Of a stretch of 64,000 bases of DNA, positions 1 through 8,542 are shown in pieces (within the stretch, counting starts at the first letter, position 1; each line of letters starts with the position of its first letter). The DNA comes from UBA2233 sp002347965 [NCBI: Nitrospirae bacterium UBA2233]. Lineage in GTDB: Bacteria > UBA2233. Under the pieces are notes generated by a model, which had not been told where the DNA came from, searched no databases, and saw only the letters and a list, made by a program, of their open reading frames with translations. A program made the position numbers and the translations under genes. The DNA lies in assembly GCA_002347965.1 (NCBI GenBank), contig DDYN01000013.1, positions 32,001-96,000 of the forward strand, written 5' to 3'.

Positions 1-226
1 CGCTTCGCGTACTTCCACTAAAATCATGTCCCCAAGCCTTCAACAGCCCAAGGGTAAAAAATTTCCTCCTTGAAAAAGAATGACTTTAGTACCTTTTCCC
101 TTAAGCCTTTTGGACTTGACCCCTTGATCCCCGTACATTCCTGTGTTAAAGTTTTGGACATAATAGACGAAAATAGTATTGATACAGAATTGATTGGAAT
201 CGCCGCGCCAAAGGAGGCCCAAGTCA

Positions 227-799
227 ATGAAAAAACAATTCCTGCACTCCTCTTTGGGTCTGATCGCGTTTTTGATCGGCCTTTTCCTGCCTTTCGAAGG
301 GGCCAAAGCCCAAGATGTCATTCATGTATCCGGGACGTTTACCGATGAGGGGGTTGAGTGTCCGGCTGTCATGGGGGATAACGGGGGACTTTACACCCTT
401 ATCGGGGATGTCTCCGGTTTTGAGCCAGGGGATAGGGTTGAGCTTGTCGGCACCCCGGTAGAGGTCTCCGTGTGTATGCAAGGAATGACGCTCGATGTCC
501 AAGCCATACAGCCCGAAAGCGTTAAGGGCCAACAGACGCTCATAATCCTTGAAGGAGAAATCCTTGCCGATACGGCGGGTGTTCGAAACTGCCTGATCTT
601 GAACTCTAAAGGCGGCAAGGTCTACGGGCTGGTCCAGGGTGGCTTACCCCAGGACATCCCAGCCGGCCCTGCCATAGTCATCGCAAAACAAAGGCTAACC
701 AGAAGAAGAGACTTAAGAAGAGACCTCCCTTGCGGTAAGGAGGTCGATCAAACCCTGGATCTCGTCAGGGTTCTTTGGGGTATCACGTTGAAACCTTAA
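227..799 (+). CDS. Secreted protein of unknown function (possible OB-fold-like domain)
   Basis: 190 residues. ATG at 227 is preceded by AAGGAGG at 211; an in-frame TTG further upstream has no such site. Residues 1-28 form a signal peptide (Lys-Lys, long hydrophobic core, AKA cleavage site), so the product is exported. The mature part has a short beta-rich stretch (about 30-100) with regularly spaced Gly/Val and two cysteines (VECPAV, SVCMQG) that could pair, then a second similar segment. The pattern resembles small secreted OB-fold-like domains, but I do not recognise a family with certainty. It is followed 30 bases later by another secreted protein, so the two may be co-transcribed. Confidence 0.7.
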   Translation: MKKQFLHSSLGLIAFLIGLFLPFEGAKAQDVIHVSGTFTDEGVECPAVMGDNGGLYTLIGDVSGFEPGDRVELVGTPVEVSVCMQGMTLDVQAIQPESVKGQQTLIILEGEILADTAGVRNCLILNSKGGKVYGLVQGGLPQDIPAGPAIVIAKQRLTRRRDLRRDLPCGKEVDQTLDLVRVLWGITLKP

Positions 800-829
800 A
801 AAAATCACGCAATCTTTGGAGGAGCAGCC

Positions 830-1354
830 GTGCGTTACCGGCAAAAAGGGTTTTTTGTGGCAGCCGTGTTGCTAATGAACCTGATGAGCGCTTCACTTGG
901 AATTGGCTTGACCATCCCAACATCAGAAAGCCTAGCAACCTTTCTGCCCCCAGCCCCCAGCGGATGGAAGGCCGACCCGCTCTCCAGTTCGGCTTTCGAC
1001 CACCCTACGGGATCCATCCTCTCTCAAGCCTATACAGGGCCATCGGGGCGGACCGTAGTCGTAACTATCGTGACCTCTATCAAAAGTCCGACCCAAGCAG
1101 AAGACCAAGAGGACGAGGAGTTCCAGTGCCGCTCGGATTCCAAGGAGTACGATATTCAAGGGTTTCACGTTTATGACATGACCATGCAATGTCCGGATTA
1201 CTCGGAGCATTACCTATACACGGCCTTGCTAGATAACGAGGGTTTCAGCTTCAGCGTGTTGGTAACCGAGTATGGAACCTTAGAAGACGATGGGACACTA
1301 AGGGCAATCTTAGAATCTATGGATCTTAGGGGCCTAAGAAGCTTGGCGGAATAG
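830..1354 (+). CDS. Secreted protein of unknown function
   Basis: 174 residues from a GTG start with GGAGGA about 7 bases upstream. The N-terminus has basic residues and a hydrophobic core (about 8-25) typical of a signal peptide. The mature protein is acidic, with a Cys in the middle (FQCRSD) and one at MQCPDY, and ends with an amphipathic segment. The layout (a segment on extracting a signal from a substrate-like region, then a beta-rich body) is not one I recognise. It lies just after another secreted protein on the same strand. Confidence 0.65.
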   Translation: MRYRQKGFFVAAVLLMNLMSASLGIGLTIPTSESLATFLPPAPSGWKADPLSSSAFDHPTGSILSQAYTGPSGRTVVVTIVTSIKSPTQAEDQEDEEFQCRSDSKEYDIQGFHVYDMTMQCPDYSEHYLYTALLDNEGFSFSVLVTEYGTLEDDGTLRAILESMDLRGLRSLAE

Positions 1355-1660
1355 ACCCAAAGCCTAAAAAGGAGGCTTATGGCTGCCCGGTAAGGGATCA
1401 ATGACCAGGCCGCTCAACAGGTAACAGGTAAGGATAGACCTTACGCTTTTGTCCGGGGTGGTGATTCGGGGTTGGCGATAGATGGCACGGATTGAACAAA
1501 AGCGGGCTGGCTGGCTCGAACCGATGACGGAGTGGATAGAAAAGGTAAAAAATCCGTCCGAAATCGTACGGAAGGGCAATGCCTTCGGCTAACCGCGCGG
1601 TGCGCACGCACGCCGAGCGGAAAGGGTTTGCCGTCGGTCAATTTTCCGAAAGTCAGACTT
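1355..1660. other. 306-base gap without a convincing gene
   Basis: No reading frame here has both a good ribosome binding site and protein-like composition. It begins with a weak hairpin (AAGCCT / AGGCTT, 1360-1378) just after the stop of the secreted-protein gene, which could be a poor terminator as it lacks a T-run. The rest runs into the 3' end of the convergent tRNA-Phe. I see no integrase remnant or direct repeat of the tRNA 3' end. Confidence 0.4.
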
Positions 1661-1736
1661 TGGTGCCGAGGGACGGAATCGAACCGCCGACGCAAGGCTT
1701 TTCAGGCCTTCGCTCTACCGACTGAGCTACCTCGGC
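1661..1736 (-). tRNA. tRNA-Phe (anticodon GAA)
   Basis: 76 bases with encoded CCA. The acceptor stem GCCGAGG pairs with CCTCGGC, the anticodon stem AAGGC/GCCTT encloses loop CTGAAAA (anticodon GAA), and the T arm contains GTTCGATTC. All arms fold canonically. Confidence 0.96.
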
Positions 1737-1802
1737 CCCTTGAAACCGGAACGGTAGAGGCAGTTATTGTAACAGAACGAGCCGCGGTAGCCAAGCCCGA
1801 GC

Positions 1803-2714
1803 CTATAGTCTTCCTTGAAGGCATGCAACCTTCTCGAGGCCGTGGCGGTCGAGGTAGGCAAGCATCCCTTGTTTGATCTCTTCCACGCCGAAGGGGTTAA
1901 CAAGAAGGAGCGTCCCCACGCCCACAAGGCTTGCACCTGCCAGCATCATACCAATGGCGTCCTCTGGGGAGCTTACTCCACCCATGCCGACGATAGGGAT
2001 CCTGACCGCTCTGGACACCTCGGAAACCATCCGTAGCGCGATTGGGTAGATAGACGGGCCAGAAAGCCCCCCAAACCGCGTCCCTAGCCTTGAGCTTTTG
2101 GCGTCCACATCTATTGCCATCCCGAGCAGCGTGTTGATCAAAGACAGCGCGTCGGCTCCGGAATCTTCGCACGCCTTGGCCACCTCGCTGATGCTGGCGA
2201 CGTTGGGAGACAGCTTCACGATCAACGGGTAGCGGCAAAGGGGCTTGATCAATCGAACTAGCCTGGACGCCACCTTTGGGTCGGAGGCAAGAATCCTCCC
2301 CCATTGGGGTTTGTTTGGGCAAGAAAGATTGAGCTCCATCGCGAAAAGCCCTTCGAGGTCCGAGAGCATTTGGGCGGCCTTTTGGAACTCGGTCTCGTCA
2401 TCTCCAAAAAAATTCGCGATTATCGGAACCCCGAGCCCTCTAAGATGCGGCCAAGTATTCTTTGCGAACGCCTCGATCCCCACATTTTCGAGCCCGATCG
2501 AGTTGAGCATCCCGCAGGGAGTTTCGGCAATACGAGGGGGAGGGTTGCCACGCTTGGGGGTTGCGGACAGCCCTTTTAGCGTGATGGCACCGAACGCCTC
2601 GGGTGGTAAGAGCTCCGGCTGCTCGAGCCCGTACCCGTAGCATCCGGAGGCGGCAACGATCGGGTTTTTGATCGTTTTCCCTAGAAATGTGACTTCAAGC
2701 CGGTTTGAAGTCAC
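1803..2714 (-). CDS. pyrD: Dihydroorotate dehydrogenase B, catalytic subunit
   Basis: 303 residues; oxidises dihydroorotate to orotate in pyrimidine synthesis using FMN. The class 1B signature is clear: KNPIVAASG near the N-terminus, ELNLSCPNKP in the middle with the active-site-base Cys, VKLSPNV, and the FMN phosphate site IPIVGMGGVSS near residue 245. Class 1B enzymes need a PyrK partner, and pyrK lies directly upstream with a 20-base overlap. The start is GTG at 2714; there is no good Shine-Dalgarno sequence, and the start codon sits at the base of a perfect hairpin (2689-2714), which suggests translation coupled to pyrK. Confidence 0.95.
   Translation of the reverse strand: MTSNRLEVTFLGKTIKNPIVAASGCYGYGLEQPELLPPEAFGAITLKGLSATPKRGNPPPRIAETPCGMLNSIGLENVGIEAFAKNTWPHLRGLGVPIIANFFGDDETEFQKAAQMLSDLEGLFAMELNLSCPNKPQWGRILASDPKVASRLVRLIKPLCRYPLIVKLSPNVASISEVAKACEDSGADALSLINTLLGMAIDVDAKSSRLGTRFGGLSGPSIYPIALRMVSEVSRAVRIPIVGMGGVSSPEDAIGMMLAGASLVGVGTLLLVNPFGVEEIKQGMLAYLDRHGLEKVACLQGRL
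2689..2714 (-). promoter_or_regulatory. Hairpin over the pyrK stop / pyrD start junction
   Basis: Perfect 10-base inverted repeat (GTGACTTCAA / TTGAAGTCAC) with a 6-base loop. In the minus-strand transcript it contains the pyrD GTG start and the end of pyrK. The likely role is to hide the pyrD start until ribosomes finishing pyrK open it; chance or another role cannot be excluded. Confidence 0.45.
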
Positions 2715-3621
2715 ACCCGGCGCCCCGCAGTTCGTCGCTTCGAGTCAATCGCTCCCAATCTACCTCCTTGGCGTCCATCACGGGGCCTTTTTGGCAGAGC
2801 TTGACGTACATCCCTTCCCGATTCTCCATAGCGCACCCCAAACAAAACCCCATACCGCACCCCATTGGACCTTCAAAGCTTACGACAAGGTCAAACCGAT
2901 GCCGCTCGGCCAGCTTGTTCAGCGCGTAAAGCATGGGCAAGGGGCCGCATGCAAACACTTTTGCCGAACCGCCGGCCTGAAGGAGTAAGGCTCGTTCAGC
3001 CTCTACGAGCTCGGTTACCCTCCCTTTAAACCCTTCCGACCCGTCTTCGGTGGCAACGTAAAGCCCGTCCGTAAGGCCAAGATGACGCTTCGCCAGCTCG
3101 GCCTTCGTCTTCGCGCCGTAAAGCAATAAAAAATCGGCCTCCGGAGAAACTTGTTTTATTTGCCGGCCCAAAAGCACCATCGGGGCCACGCCAACCCCAC
3201 CCGCCACGGCGATTATACGCCTTTGATCCGGGCCAACGTGCCTTAAAAACGACTGCCCCATTGGTATGATGACCCGAAGCTTATGGCCTTGCCTGGCTTC
3301 TGCAAGCCGTCTTGTTCCTTTCCCCCGTATTGCGACCAAAAAACCTACGCGACAGCCTGTGGACCCGGCTTCAAAGCTTGCGATCGACAAGGGCCTGTTG
3401 AGAAGAGGGTCTTGAGTGTCCTTGAAGCCCACCATAGCAAACTGCCCCGCCATGGGCGACATCGGAAGCAAAGAAAGCGCAAGCTCAAGCCAAAAAATAC
3501 CTGCCCCGGCCTGGGCAATCGCAACAACCTCCCCTTCGGTTTGACAAGGGGAAGAAGCAGGCCGAACGGACAGATCAGGGCTCAAAGCGGTTGAAGTCCG
3601 GGAGGAGCATGATGTAGGCAT
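2695..3621 (-). CDS. pyrK: Dihydroorotate dehydrogenase B, electron transfer subunit
   Basis: 308 residues; ferredoxin-NADP-reductase-like FAD protein with a [2Fe-2S] cluster that passes electrons from PyrD to NAD+. Visible motifs are NRPLSIAS (FAD binding, about 75), VAGGVGVAP (NAD binding, about 140), FACGPLPML, and the cluster cysteines CGMGFCLGC followed by a Cys in VKLCQKGP. The start at 3621 has AAGGA nine bases upstream but overlaps the RimI-like gene by 47 bases; the first 25 residues are poorly conserved in character, so a later start is possible. It overlaps pyrD by 20 bases. Confidence 0.93.
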   Translation of the reverse strand: MPTSCSSRTSTALSPDLSVRPASSPCQTEGEVVAIAQAGAGIFWLELALSLLPMSPMAGQFAMVGFKDTQDPLLNRPLSIASFEAGSTGCRVGFLVAIRGKGTRRLAEARQGHKLRVIIPMGQSFLRHVGPDQRRIIAVAGGVGVAPMVLLGRQIKQVSPEADFLLLYGAKTKAELAKRHLGLTDGLYVATEDGSEGFKGRVTELVEAERALLLQAGGSAKVFACGPLPMLYALNKLAERHRFDLVVSFEGPMGCGMGFCLGCAMENREGMYVKLCQKGPVMDAKEVDWERLTRSDELRGAGCDFKPA

Positions 3622-4042
3622 TCTCGTTCGTCCTTGCGTAGTAGCGCGGCCTTTCTCCTGCGATGCGGAACCCTAACTTTTCGTAAAGCCGAATTGCTTC
3701 CACGTTGGAAATCCTCACCTCGAGAGTGGCCTTTTCCGCTCCAAGCTCTTTGCCGATGGCGATCGATTTTTTCAAAAGCAGCTCTCCTATCCCTAACCTT
3801 CGAAACGTGGGGTCAATCGCAAAGTTGAGAATGTGGACCTCTTCGAACATCACCCAGAAGAGGTTGTAGCCCAAGATTCTCGTTTCGTCCGCAAAATGCG
3901 CAACAAGGCCTTTCGAAAAAGGGTTTTCAAGCTCAGTCCGAAACAGGGTATAACCCCAAGGGTCCGGGAAGGACTTGGCCTCGATGACTACCGCATCTTC
4001 AACCTCTTCGAGGCGCATCTCCCTAAGAACAACCCTTCCCAC
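3575..4042 (-). CDS. rimI: RimI-like GNAT N-acetyltransferase
   Basis: 155 residues from the GTG at 4042, which gives the usual length for RimI; the frame stays open upstream to 4231, and an ATG at 4120 is an alternative. RimI acetylates the N-terminal Ala of ribosomal protein S18, and other family members act on other proteins. Motif A of the GNAT fold is seen as FRRLGIGELLL, followed by ISNVEAIRLYEKLGF (motif B) and RPRYYARTNENAYIM, which is the typical RimI C-terminal pattern. It lies between trpF and pyrK. Confidence 0.85.
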   Translation of the reverse strand: MGRVVLREMRLEEVEDAVVIEAKSFPDPWGYTLFRTELENPFSKGLVAHFADETRILGYNLFWVMFEEVHILNFAIDPTFRRLGIGELLLKKSIAIGKELGAEKATLEVRISNVEAIRLYEKLGFRIAGERPRYYARTNENAYIMLLPDFNRFEP

Positions 4043-4067
4043 CCTCTCCGGCTTAGCAGCAGGGAGC

Positions 4068-4724
4068 TCAGGAGTGGCCGACGAACAAGACTTTTTGGGC
4101 TGAAAGCGCAACAAGAACCTCATCGATCGCCTGCATGTCTTTGATTCCGGGGGCTTCCTCCACCCCGCTCGCCATGTCCACACCGTAAGGCCGAAGACAT
4201 CGAACCACCTCGAACACGTTTTTAGGGCCAAGGCACCCTGCCACCAGCACAGGCCTGCTTGCCCGCTTCATCAGGGCCAACGTCAGGGCAAACGGAAACG
4301 GGCCTGCTCGCGAAACCGTTTTTGGGCGCTCGAGGACGAACCTGTCTGCAACCTCCGCGTAACGCTCGGGCACAGCTTCCGGCACGACCGGCAGCGCCTT
4401 CCAGATTTCCGTCCTTTTAGGCAGCAACGCCCTCAGCTCAACGAGGAATTCCGGCTCTTCGCGGCCGTGAAACTGTAGGGCTACGGGAGCCGATTCAAGG
4501 AGCACACGAACCAGCGCGGCATCCGGGTTCGATAAAACAAACACGGTCCTTCTCGGGGCGCACGCAGCGATCGCCAACGCCTTGGAGCGCTCCACGCTCC
4601 TTGGGGTTCCTTCCACCTCGACAATAACGCCAATGTAAGGAACATTCCTTGCAACAAGCGCCGTCGCGTCTTCAAGGCGCGTCACGCCGCAAACCTTCAG
4701 TTTCGGGGAGAACTTTTCGTCCAT
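4068..4724 (-). CDS. trpF: Phosphoribosylanthranilate isomerase
   Basis: 218 residues; third step of tryptophan synthesis. The family motifs appear in order: KVCGVT with the catalytic Cys near the N-terminus, LQFHG in the middle, PVLVAGCLGP, and YGVDMASGVE with the catalytic Asp near the end. ATG at 4724 has GGAAG five bases upstream, so I prefer it to a TTG at 4736. The start overlaps the methyltransferase gene by 28 bases. No other trp gene is nearby, so the gene is separated from a classical trp operon. Confidence 0.93.
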   Translation of the reverse strand: MDEKFSPKLKVCGVTRLEDATALVARNVPYIGVIVEVEGTPRSVERSKALAIAACAPRRTVFVLSNPDAALVRVLLESAPVALQFHGREEPEFLVELRALLPKRTEIWKALPVVPEAVPERYAEVADRFVLERPKTVSRAGPFPFALTLALMKRASRPVLVAGCLGPKNVFEVVRCLRPYGVDMASGVEEAPGIKDMQAIDEVLVALSAQKVLFVGHS

Positions 4725-5320
4725 ACGATCTTCCAAAGGTCTACGGGGTGGAGCTTGTAGACGTCCTCTACATGAAGGCCCGATCTGGCTATCAGCGGGT
4801 CAAGCGCAAAATCGGGGTGCCAGCCCAACTTCCTGCACAACGGACCGAACGCCTTGAGTAGCACCAGAGACGCGGGATTCTCGCTCCGAAAATGGTTGAT
4901 AATGACGATCGAACCCCCAGGCCGGGTGACCCTTTGCATCTCCTTGAGGATCTCATGCGGGTTGTCCGCCACCGAGACGACGTGGGCCACGATGCTGTGG
5001 TCGAACACGTTGTCCTTGAAAGCAAGCCGCCTTCCATCCATCTTCGCCAGCAGGACCGACCGGGCGTTGATCCCGGGCAGCTTGGCCTTTGCCCTGGCAA
5101 GCATGGTATCTAGCACGTCCACCCCGGCCACGCGCACACCTGCCGGGTACAAAGGGAGAGAAATGCCAGTTCCTACGCCTACCTCGAGCACGATCTGCCC
5201 CGGAGAAAGCGCAAGCTTTTCGATGACATGCCTCAGCCTTGGCAAAAACATCCTGCCAAACACGGCGTCGTAGATTTTTACGTACCGGCTGTAAGCCTTC
5301 TCTATGGCCTGGATGTCCAC
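4697..5320 (-). CDS. PmtA-like SAM-dependent methyltransferase (likely phosphatidylethanolamine N-methyltransferase)
   Basis: 207 residues with a class I methyltransferase fold. The SAM-binding motif I is LEVGVGTGISLPLYP, followed by VAGVDVLDTML (motif II), a central MDGRRLAF segment and VTRPGGSIVIINH. The opening YSRYVKIYDAVFGRMF and the combination of GVGTGISLP with a downstream INHF stretch match the bacterial PmtA family, which methylates phosphatidylethanolamine. Related ubiquinone or menaquinone-type methyltransferases cannot be excluded. It overlaps the phosphohexomutase gene by 19 bases. Confidence 0.75.
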   Translation of the reverse strand: MDIQAIEKAYSRYVKIYDAVFGRMFLPRLRHVIEKLALSPGQIVLEVGVGTGISLPLYPAGVRVAGVDVLDTMLARAKAKLPGINARSVLLAKMDGRRLAFKDNVFDHSIVAHVVSVADNPHEILKEMQRVTRPGGSIVIINHFRSENPASLVLLKAFGPLCRKLGWHPDFALDPLIARSGLHVEDVYKLHPVDLWKIVWTKSSPRN

Positions 5321-6750
5321 AGCGCCCCCATCAGTTCGCGGGCATGGGCTTCAAGCGCCCTGAGGCGTTCTTCCGACCGGGCCTCAATGTACATACGCAC
5401 CACGGGCTCTGTTCCTGAAGGCCGAAGGAGGACCCAACTGCCATCTTCGAGGGTCCATTTCGTTCCGTCGAGCCTGCTTACGGAAGCCATCCGGACACCT
5501 GCAAGCTCCTTAGGCTCTTCTTCAATGATCCGCCGAAGGGCATCGGCCTTGGCCGGCTCAAAAGGCAGGTTGACCCTGCTTGTGTAGAACGGGCCTGTTC
5601 GTAGCCAAAGGCTCTCTTGGAGAGATTTCAACGGAACTGAGTTCCTACAGGCGGCCTCCAGGGCAAGCAGGCAGGCTAAGATTCCGTCTTTCTCCGGAAC
5701 ATGACCCTTAAGCGAAAGACCCGCACTCTCCTCGCCTGCCAAAAGAGCCTTTCCCTCCCAAAGCGCCTGGCCCAAGTATTTGAAGCCCACCTTGGTTTCG
5801 ATAGCCCTTTGCCCGTGGAGCCTTGCGACTGCATCGATAAAATGCGAGGTGGCCACGCTTCTTGCCGCGTCTCCCTTCATGCCCTTTTGGGCGATGAGCT
5901 CGTGATACAAAATACCCAGGAATACGTTGGGCAAAACAAACGTCCCGCCCCTATCGACAATCCCGTAACGGTCGGCATCGCCGTCGGTGGCGAGCGCGAT
6001 GTCAAACCCTTGCTCTTGGACGATCCGGACGGTTTCGGCAAGTTCTTCAGGAGCCGGTTCTGGTGCCATCCCGTCGAACGTTGGGTCAGGGTTTACCCTT
6101 CTCACCTGGACCTTGACCCCTCTTGTCGTCAGATAACGATCGAGGTGGCCAGCTCCCGTTCCGTGGAGGACGTCCACGAGGACTTTGGGATTTGCGCGTT
6201 GAATGACCCCAACCTCCAGGAAGGTATCGAGTGTGGCGAAATACGCCTCGGAAGGGTCAACGGGAACGACAAGGCCTTTTGTTGCCGCCTCTTCGAGGTC
6301 GAGCGTGGGAATCGAAGGGTCCCGGGCATAGATCTCTTGAGCAAGCACCTCTAGCCTCTGGGTGGTCTCGGGCAGCGCTGGCCCGCCCCACTCGGGCGAG
6401 AACTTCAGGCCGTTATAAATTGGGGGGTTGTGGCTTGCGGTGATGTTCACGCCCCCCGCGGCGGAACGTCTCAGGATTTCGTGCGCGATGACCGGGGTAG
6501 GGGTAGGTCTTTGGCACACGAAGCACGCAACGCCCTCGTGAGCAAGAACCCCGACAACCTCGTCGGCAAATTTTTCGGACAAGAACCGCGTATCGTGGCC
6601 AACGACCACCCCTCGTCCTTGCGTACCTTTTTCCTTTAGAAAAAAAGCAAGTGCAAGCGCGGCGATACGGACGTTGGCAAACGTAAAGTCGTCCGCAATG
6701 ATTCCACGCCAACCCGACGTTCCGAACGTGATTGGACACGGCCTTGGCAT
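5302..6750 (-). CDS. Phosphoglucomutase/phosphomannomutase (alpha-D-phosphohexomutase)
   Basis: 482 residues; interconverts hexose 1- and 6-phosphates, feeding nucleotide-sugar synthesis (galU lies at 21-22 kb). All four family signatures are present: the N-terminal FGTSGWRG, the phosphoserine loop TASHNPP (Ser near 106), the Mg site DGDADR (about 245) and the phosphate-binding loop RPSGTEP near the C-terminus. Length is usual for this group. Sugar specificity (glucose, mannose or glucosamine) cannot be decided; GEESAGLS in the sugar-binding loop favours glucose/mannose over glucosamine. The gene is co-directional and overlaps the PmtA-like gene. Confidence 0.92.
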   Translation of the reverse strand: MPRPCPITFGTSGWRGIIADDFTFANVRIAALALAFFLKEKGTQGRGVVVGHDTRFLSEKFADEVVGVLAHEGVACFVCQRPTPTPVIAHEILRRSAAGGVNITASHNPPIYNGLKFSPEWGGPALPETTQRLEVLAQEIYARDPSIPTLDLEEAATKGLVVPVDPSEAYFATLDTFLEVGVIQRANPKVLVDVLHGTGAGHLDRYLTTRGVKVQVRRVNPDPTFDGMAPEPAPEELAETVRIVQEQGFDIALATDGDADRYGIVDRGGTFVLPNVFLGILYHELIAQKGMKGDAARSVATSHFIDAVARLHGQRAIETKVGFKYLGQALWEGKALLAGEESAGLSLKGHVPEKDGILACLLALEAACRNSVPLKSLQESLWLRTGPFYTSRVNLPFEPAKADALRRIIEEEPKELAGVRMASVSRLDGTKWTLEDGSWVLLRPSGTEPVVRMYIEARSEERLRALEAHARELMGALWTSRP

Positions 6751-6766
6751 AAATGTAAACCCTCCT

Positions 6767-7750
6767 TTAGAGTGGGGGTGCCATAAAGGCCGGAGAGATG
6801 GGCTTTGATATACTCAAACGAAGCGCTTCCTCGATACGCCCAAGCATGTCCCCTGGAATTTTAAAGCTTGCAGCCTTGGACGATGCCTCGATTTGCTTGG
6901 GGTTTCTGGCCCCGCAAAGCGCAGAAGTCACCCCGCACTGCTCGATCGCCCACCGGACGGCGAAGGACCCGATATCCACGCCGATCTCCTTGGCTAACCC
7001 CTTCAGCCCTTCCACGGCCTTTAGATGTTCAAGAAAGGCATTCCCTTGGAATTTAGGGTCCGCGCTCCTTAGGTCATCGCTTGGAAAAGTCGTTTCTTGC
7101 GAAAATTTGCCCGTTAAAAGACCTCTGCAGAGAGGCCCGTAGGCAAGGATTCCGATTTTATGCTCCCTGGCATAAGGAAGGGTTTCCGCCTCTATCTCGC
7201 GCTCGAACAGGCTGTAGGGGACTTGGTTGCTCGCAAGCGTTCCGTCCCTGTCGAACGCCTCCATCTGCCCGGCATCAAAATTACTCACGCCAATTTCTCT
7301 GATTTTGCCGGCTTTTTTTAGCTTAAGCAAGGCATCGAGAGATTCTTCAAAAGGAGTGCTGAGATCCGGCCAATGGATCTGGTAAAGGTCTATACAATCG
7401 GATCGAAGCCGCCTTAAGCTCTGATCAATCTCCTCAAAAATCCGCTTAGACGAGGAATTCCTCCGGATGCGCTCGTTTTCGTCCCACTCAAGGCCGCATT
7501 TGCTCGCCACAACAACCCGGTTTCGAGCCTTAGCCTCTGCAAGAGCCTGGCCGACGAGGGTTTCGGCATGGCCGAAACCGTACACGGGGGCCGTGTCAAT
7601 CAGCGTGATTCCGAGGTCTATCGCCTTAAAGATGGCCTTCTTGGAGCTTTCATCTTCTGCGCCCCCCCACATCCAGCCGCCCATAACCCAGGTTCCGAGC
7701 CCGACCACGCTGACCGAAATATCGCTCTTGCCCAGATGCCTTTGCTCCAT
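6767..7750 (-). CDS. Aldo/keto reductase
   Basis: 327 residues; NADPH-dependent carbonyl reductase of the aldo/keto reductase superfamily. Tyr of the tetrad is in DTAPVYGFGHAE, the Lys in VVASKCGLEW and the His in LYQIHWPD; the NADP-binding end includes the typical GARNPKQIE. I use the ATG at 7750, since the protein begins MEQRHLGKSD as is typical; the frame is open to 7948, but that part has no family similarity and may be untranslated leader. The 290 bases from 7751 to the tRNA-Glu hold no gene I can support. Substrate unknown. Confidence 0.92.
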   Translation of the reverse strand: MEQRHLGKSDISVSVVGLGTWVMGGWMWGGAEDESSKKAIFKAIDLGITLIDTAPVYGFGHAETLVGQALAEAKARNRVVVASKCGLEWDENERIRRNSSSKRIFEEIDQSLRRLRSDCIDLYQIHWPDLSTPFEESLDALLKLKKAGKIREIGVSNFDAGQMEAFDRDGTLASNQVPYSLFEREIEAETLPYAREHKIGILAYGPLCRGLLTGKFSQETTFPSDDLRSADPKFQGNAFLEHLKAVEGLKGLAKEIGVDIGSFAVRWAIEQCGVTSALCGARNPKQIEASSKAASFKIPGDMLGRIEEALRLSISKPISPAFMAPPL

Positions 7751-8039
7751 AGTCTCCAACCTTTTCCGGCGTGCTTCGTCGTTTAAGAACAAACTGTTTC
7801 TATGGTATTTTAGCGTATATCCAAAAACGCCCCAACCCTTATCCCGCTTGACCGTGCCCTCTCCATCTGGCAGCTCGACGACAAGCGATCCCCCAAGCTC
7901 CAGCTCGAGCCATACACAGCGCCCCCGCCACGACCGATGAAGAAACACCAGCCTGACATACGCTTTCTTTAACGGTCAGCCTTGACAAGGCGGATTGATT
8001 CGCCCATTATTATAGCTCAAACTTCTACGTGTTTGAGCG

Positions 8040-8115
8040 GGTCCCATCGTCTAGCGGCCTAGGACACTGGCCTCTCAAGCCAGAAACACGGGTTCGAAGC
8101 CCGTTGGGACCACCA
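8040..8115 (+). tRNA. tRNA-Glu (anticodon CTC)
   Basis: 76 bases with encoded CCA. Acceptor stem GGTCCCA pairs with TGGGACC; anticodon stem CTGGC/GCCAG holds loop CTCTCAA (anticodon CTC); the T arm has GGTTCGAAGCC. The CCA end directly abuts the stop codon of the convergent exbD gene. Confidence 0.96.
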
Positions 8116-8538
8116 TTATTTTCGGGAAGCCTGCGGATGCTGCGCGACGACGGCGATGTCCGAAAACCCCGAAAGCCTCAAGGCGTCCATCACCTTGATG
8201 GCAAGCCCAAAATAGACCCCTTGATCCACAAACAGCGCGGCCTGCCCCTTCTCGACCTTTGGGGCCTCGTCAGCCAAGGCTTTTTGAAGCGTGCTAAGGG
8301 TGTGCTCCTTTCCGTTGACAAGAATACGCCCGTCCTTGGGAAGCTCGACCCTTAAAACGTTCTTAACTCCCGCTTCCTTTGCCGAGGTCGCCTCTGGCAG
8401 GTCTAGCTTAAGGGTCGGTGCCGTAGAGAAGTTCATGGTGAGCAAGAAATAAATCATAAGGTTAAACACGACATCGATCAGCGGTGTCATCAGCATTCCT
8501 TGGAAACCCCGCCGTCTTCGGCTGGTCCTAAGGTACAT
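8116..8538 (-). CDS. exbD: ExbD/TolR family biopolymer transport protein
   Basis: 140 residues. A short cytoplasmic N-terminus (RRRRGFQG) is followed by the single transmembrane helix with the proton-path Asp in MTPLIDVVFNLMIYFLL and a periplasmic domain ending in the typical VMDALRLSGFSDIAVVAQ. ExbD/TolR works with ExbB/TolQ to couple proton flow to outer-membrane energisation. No exbB/tolQ is present in the window, so the partner must lie elsewhere. The stop codon touches the last base of tRNA-Glu on the other strand. It is preceded by a thioredoxin-like gene four bases upstream. Confidence 0.92.
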   Translation of the reverse strand: MYLRTSRRRRGFQGMLMTPLIDVVFNLMIYFLLTMNFSTAPTLKLDLPEATSAKEAGVKNVLRVELPKDGRILVNGKEHTLSTLQKALADEAPKVEKGQAALFVDQGVYFGLAIKVMDALRLSGFSDIAVVAQHPQASRK

Positions 8539-8542
8539 AGGC

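Noticed and set aside
1355-1660. Integration site or island border next to tRNA-Phe
   Set aside because: No integrase, no repeated tRNA 3' end and no change in gene type was found.
5701-6354. Plus-strand 217-residue frame opposite the phosphohexomutase
   Set aside because: Shadow of the enzyme gene, no binding site or recognisable domain.
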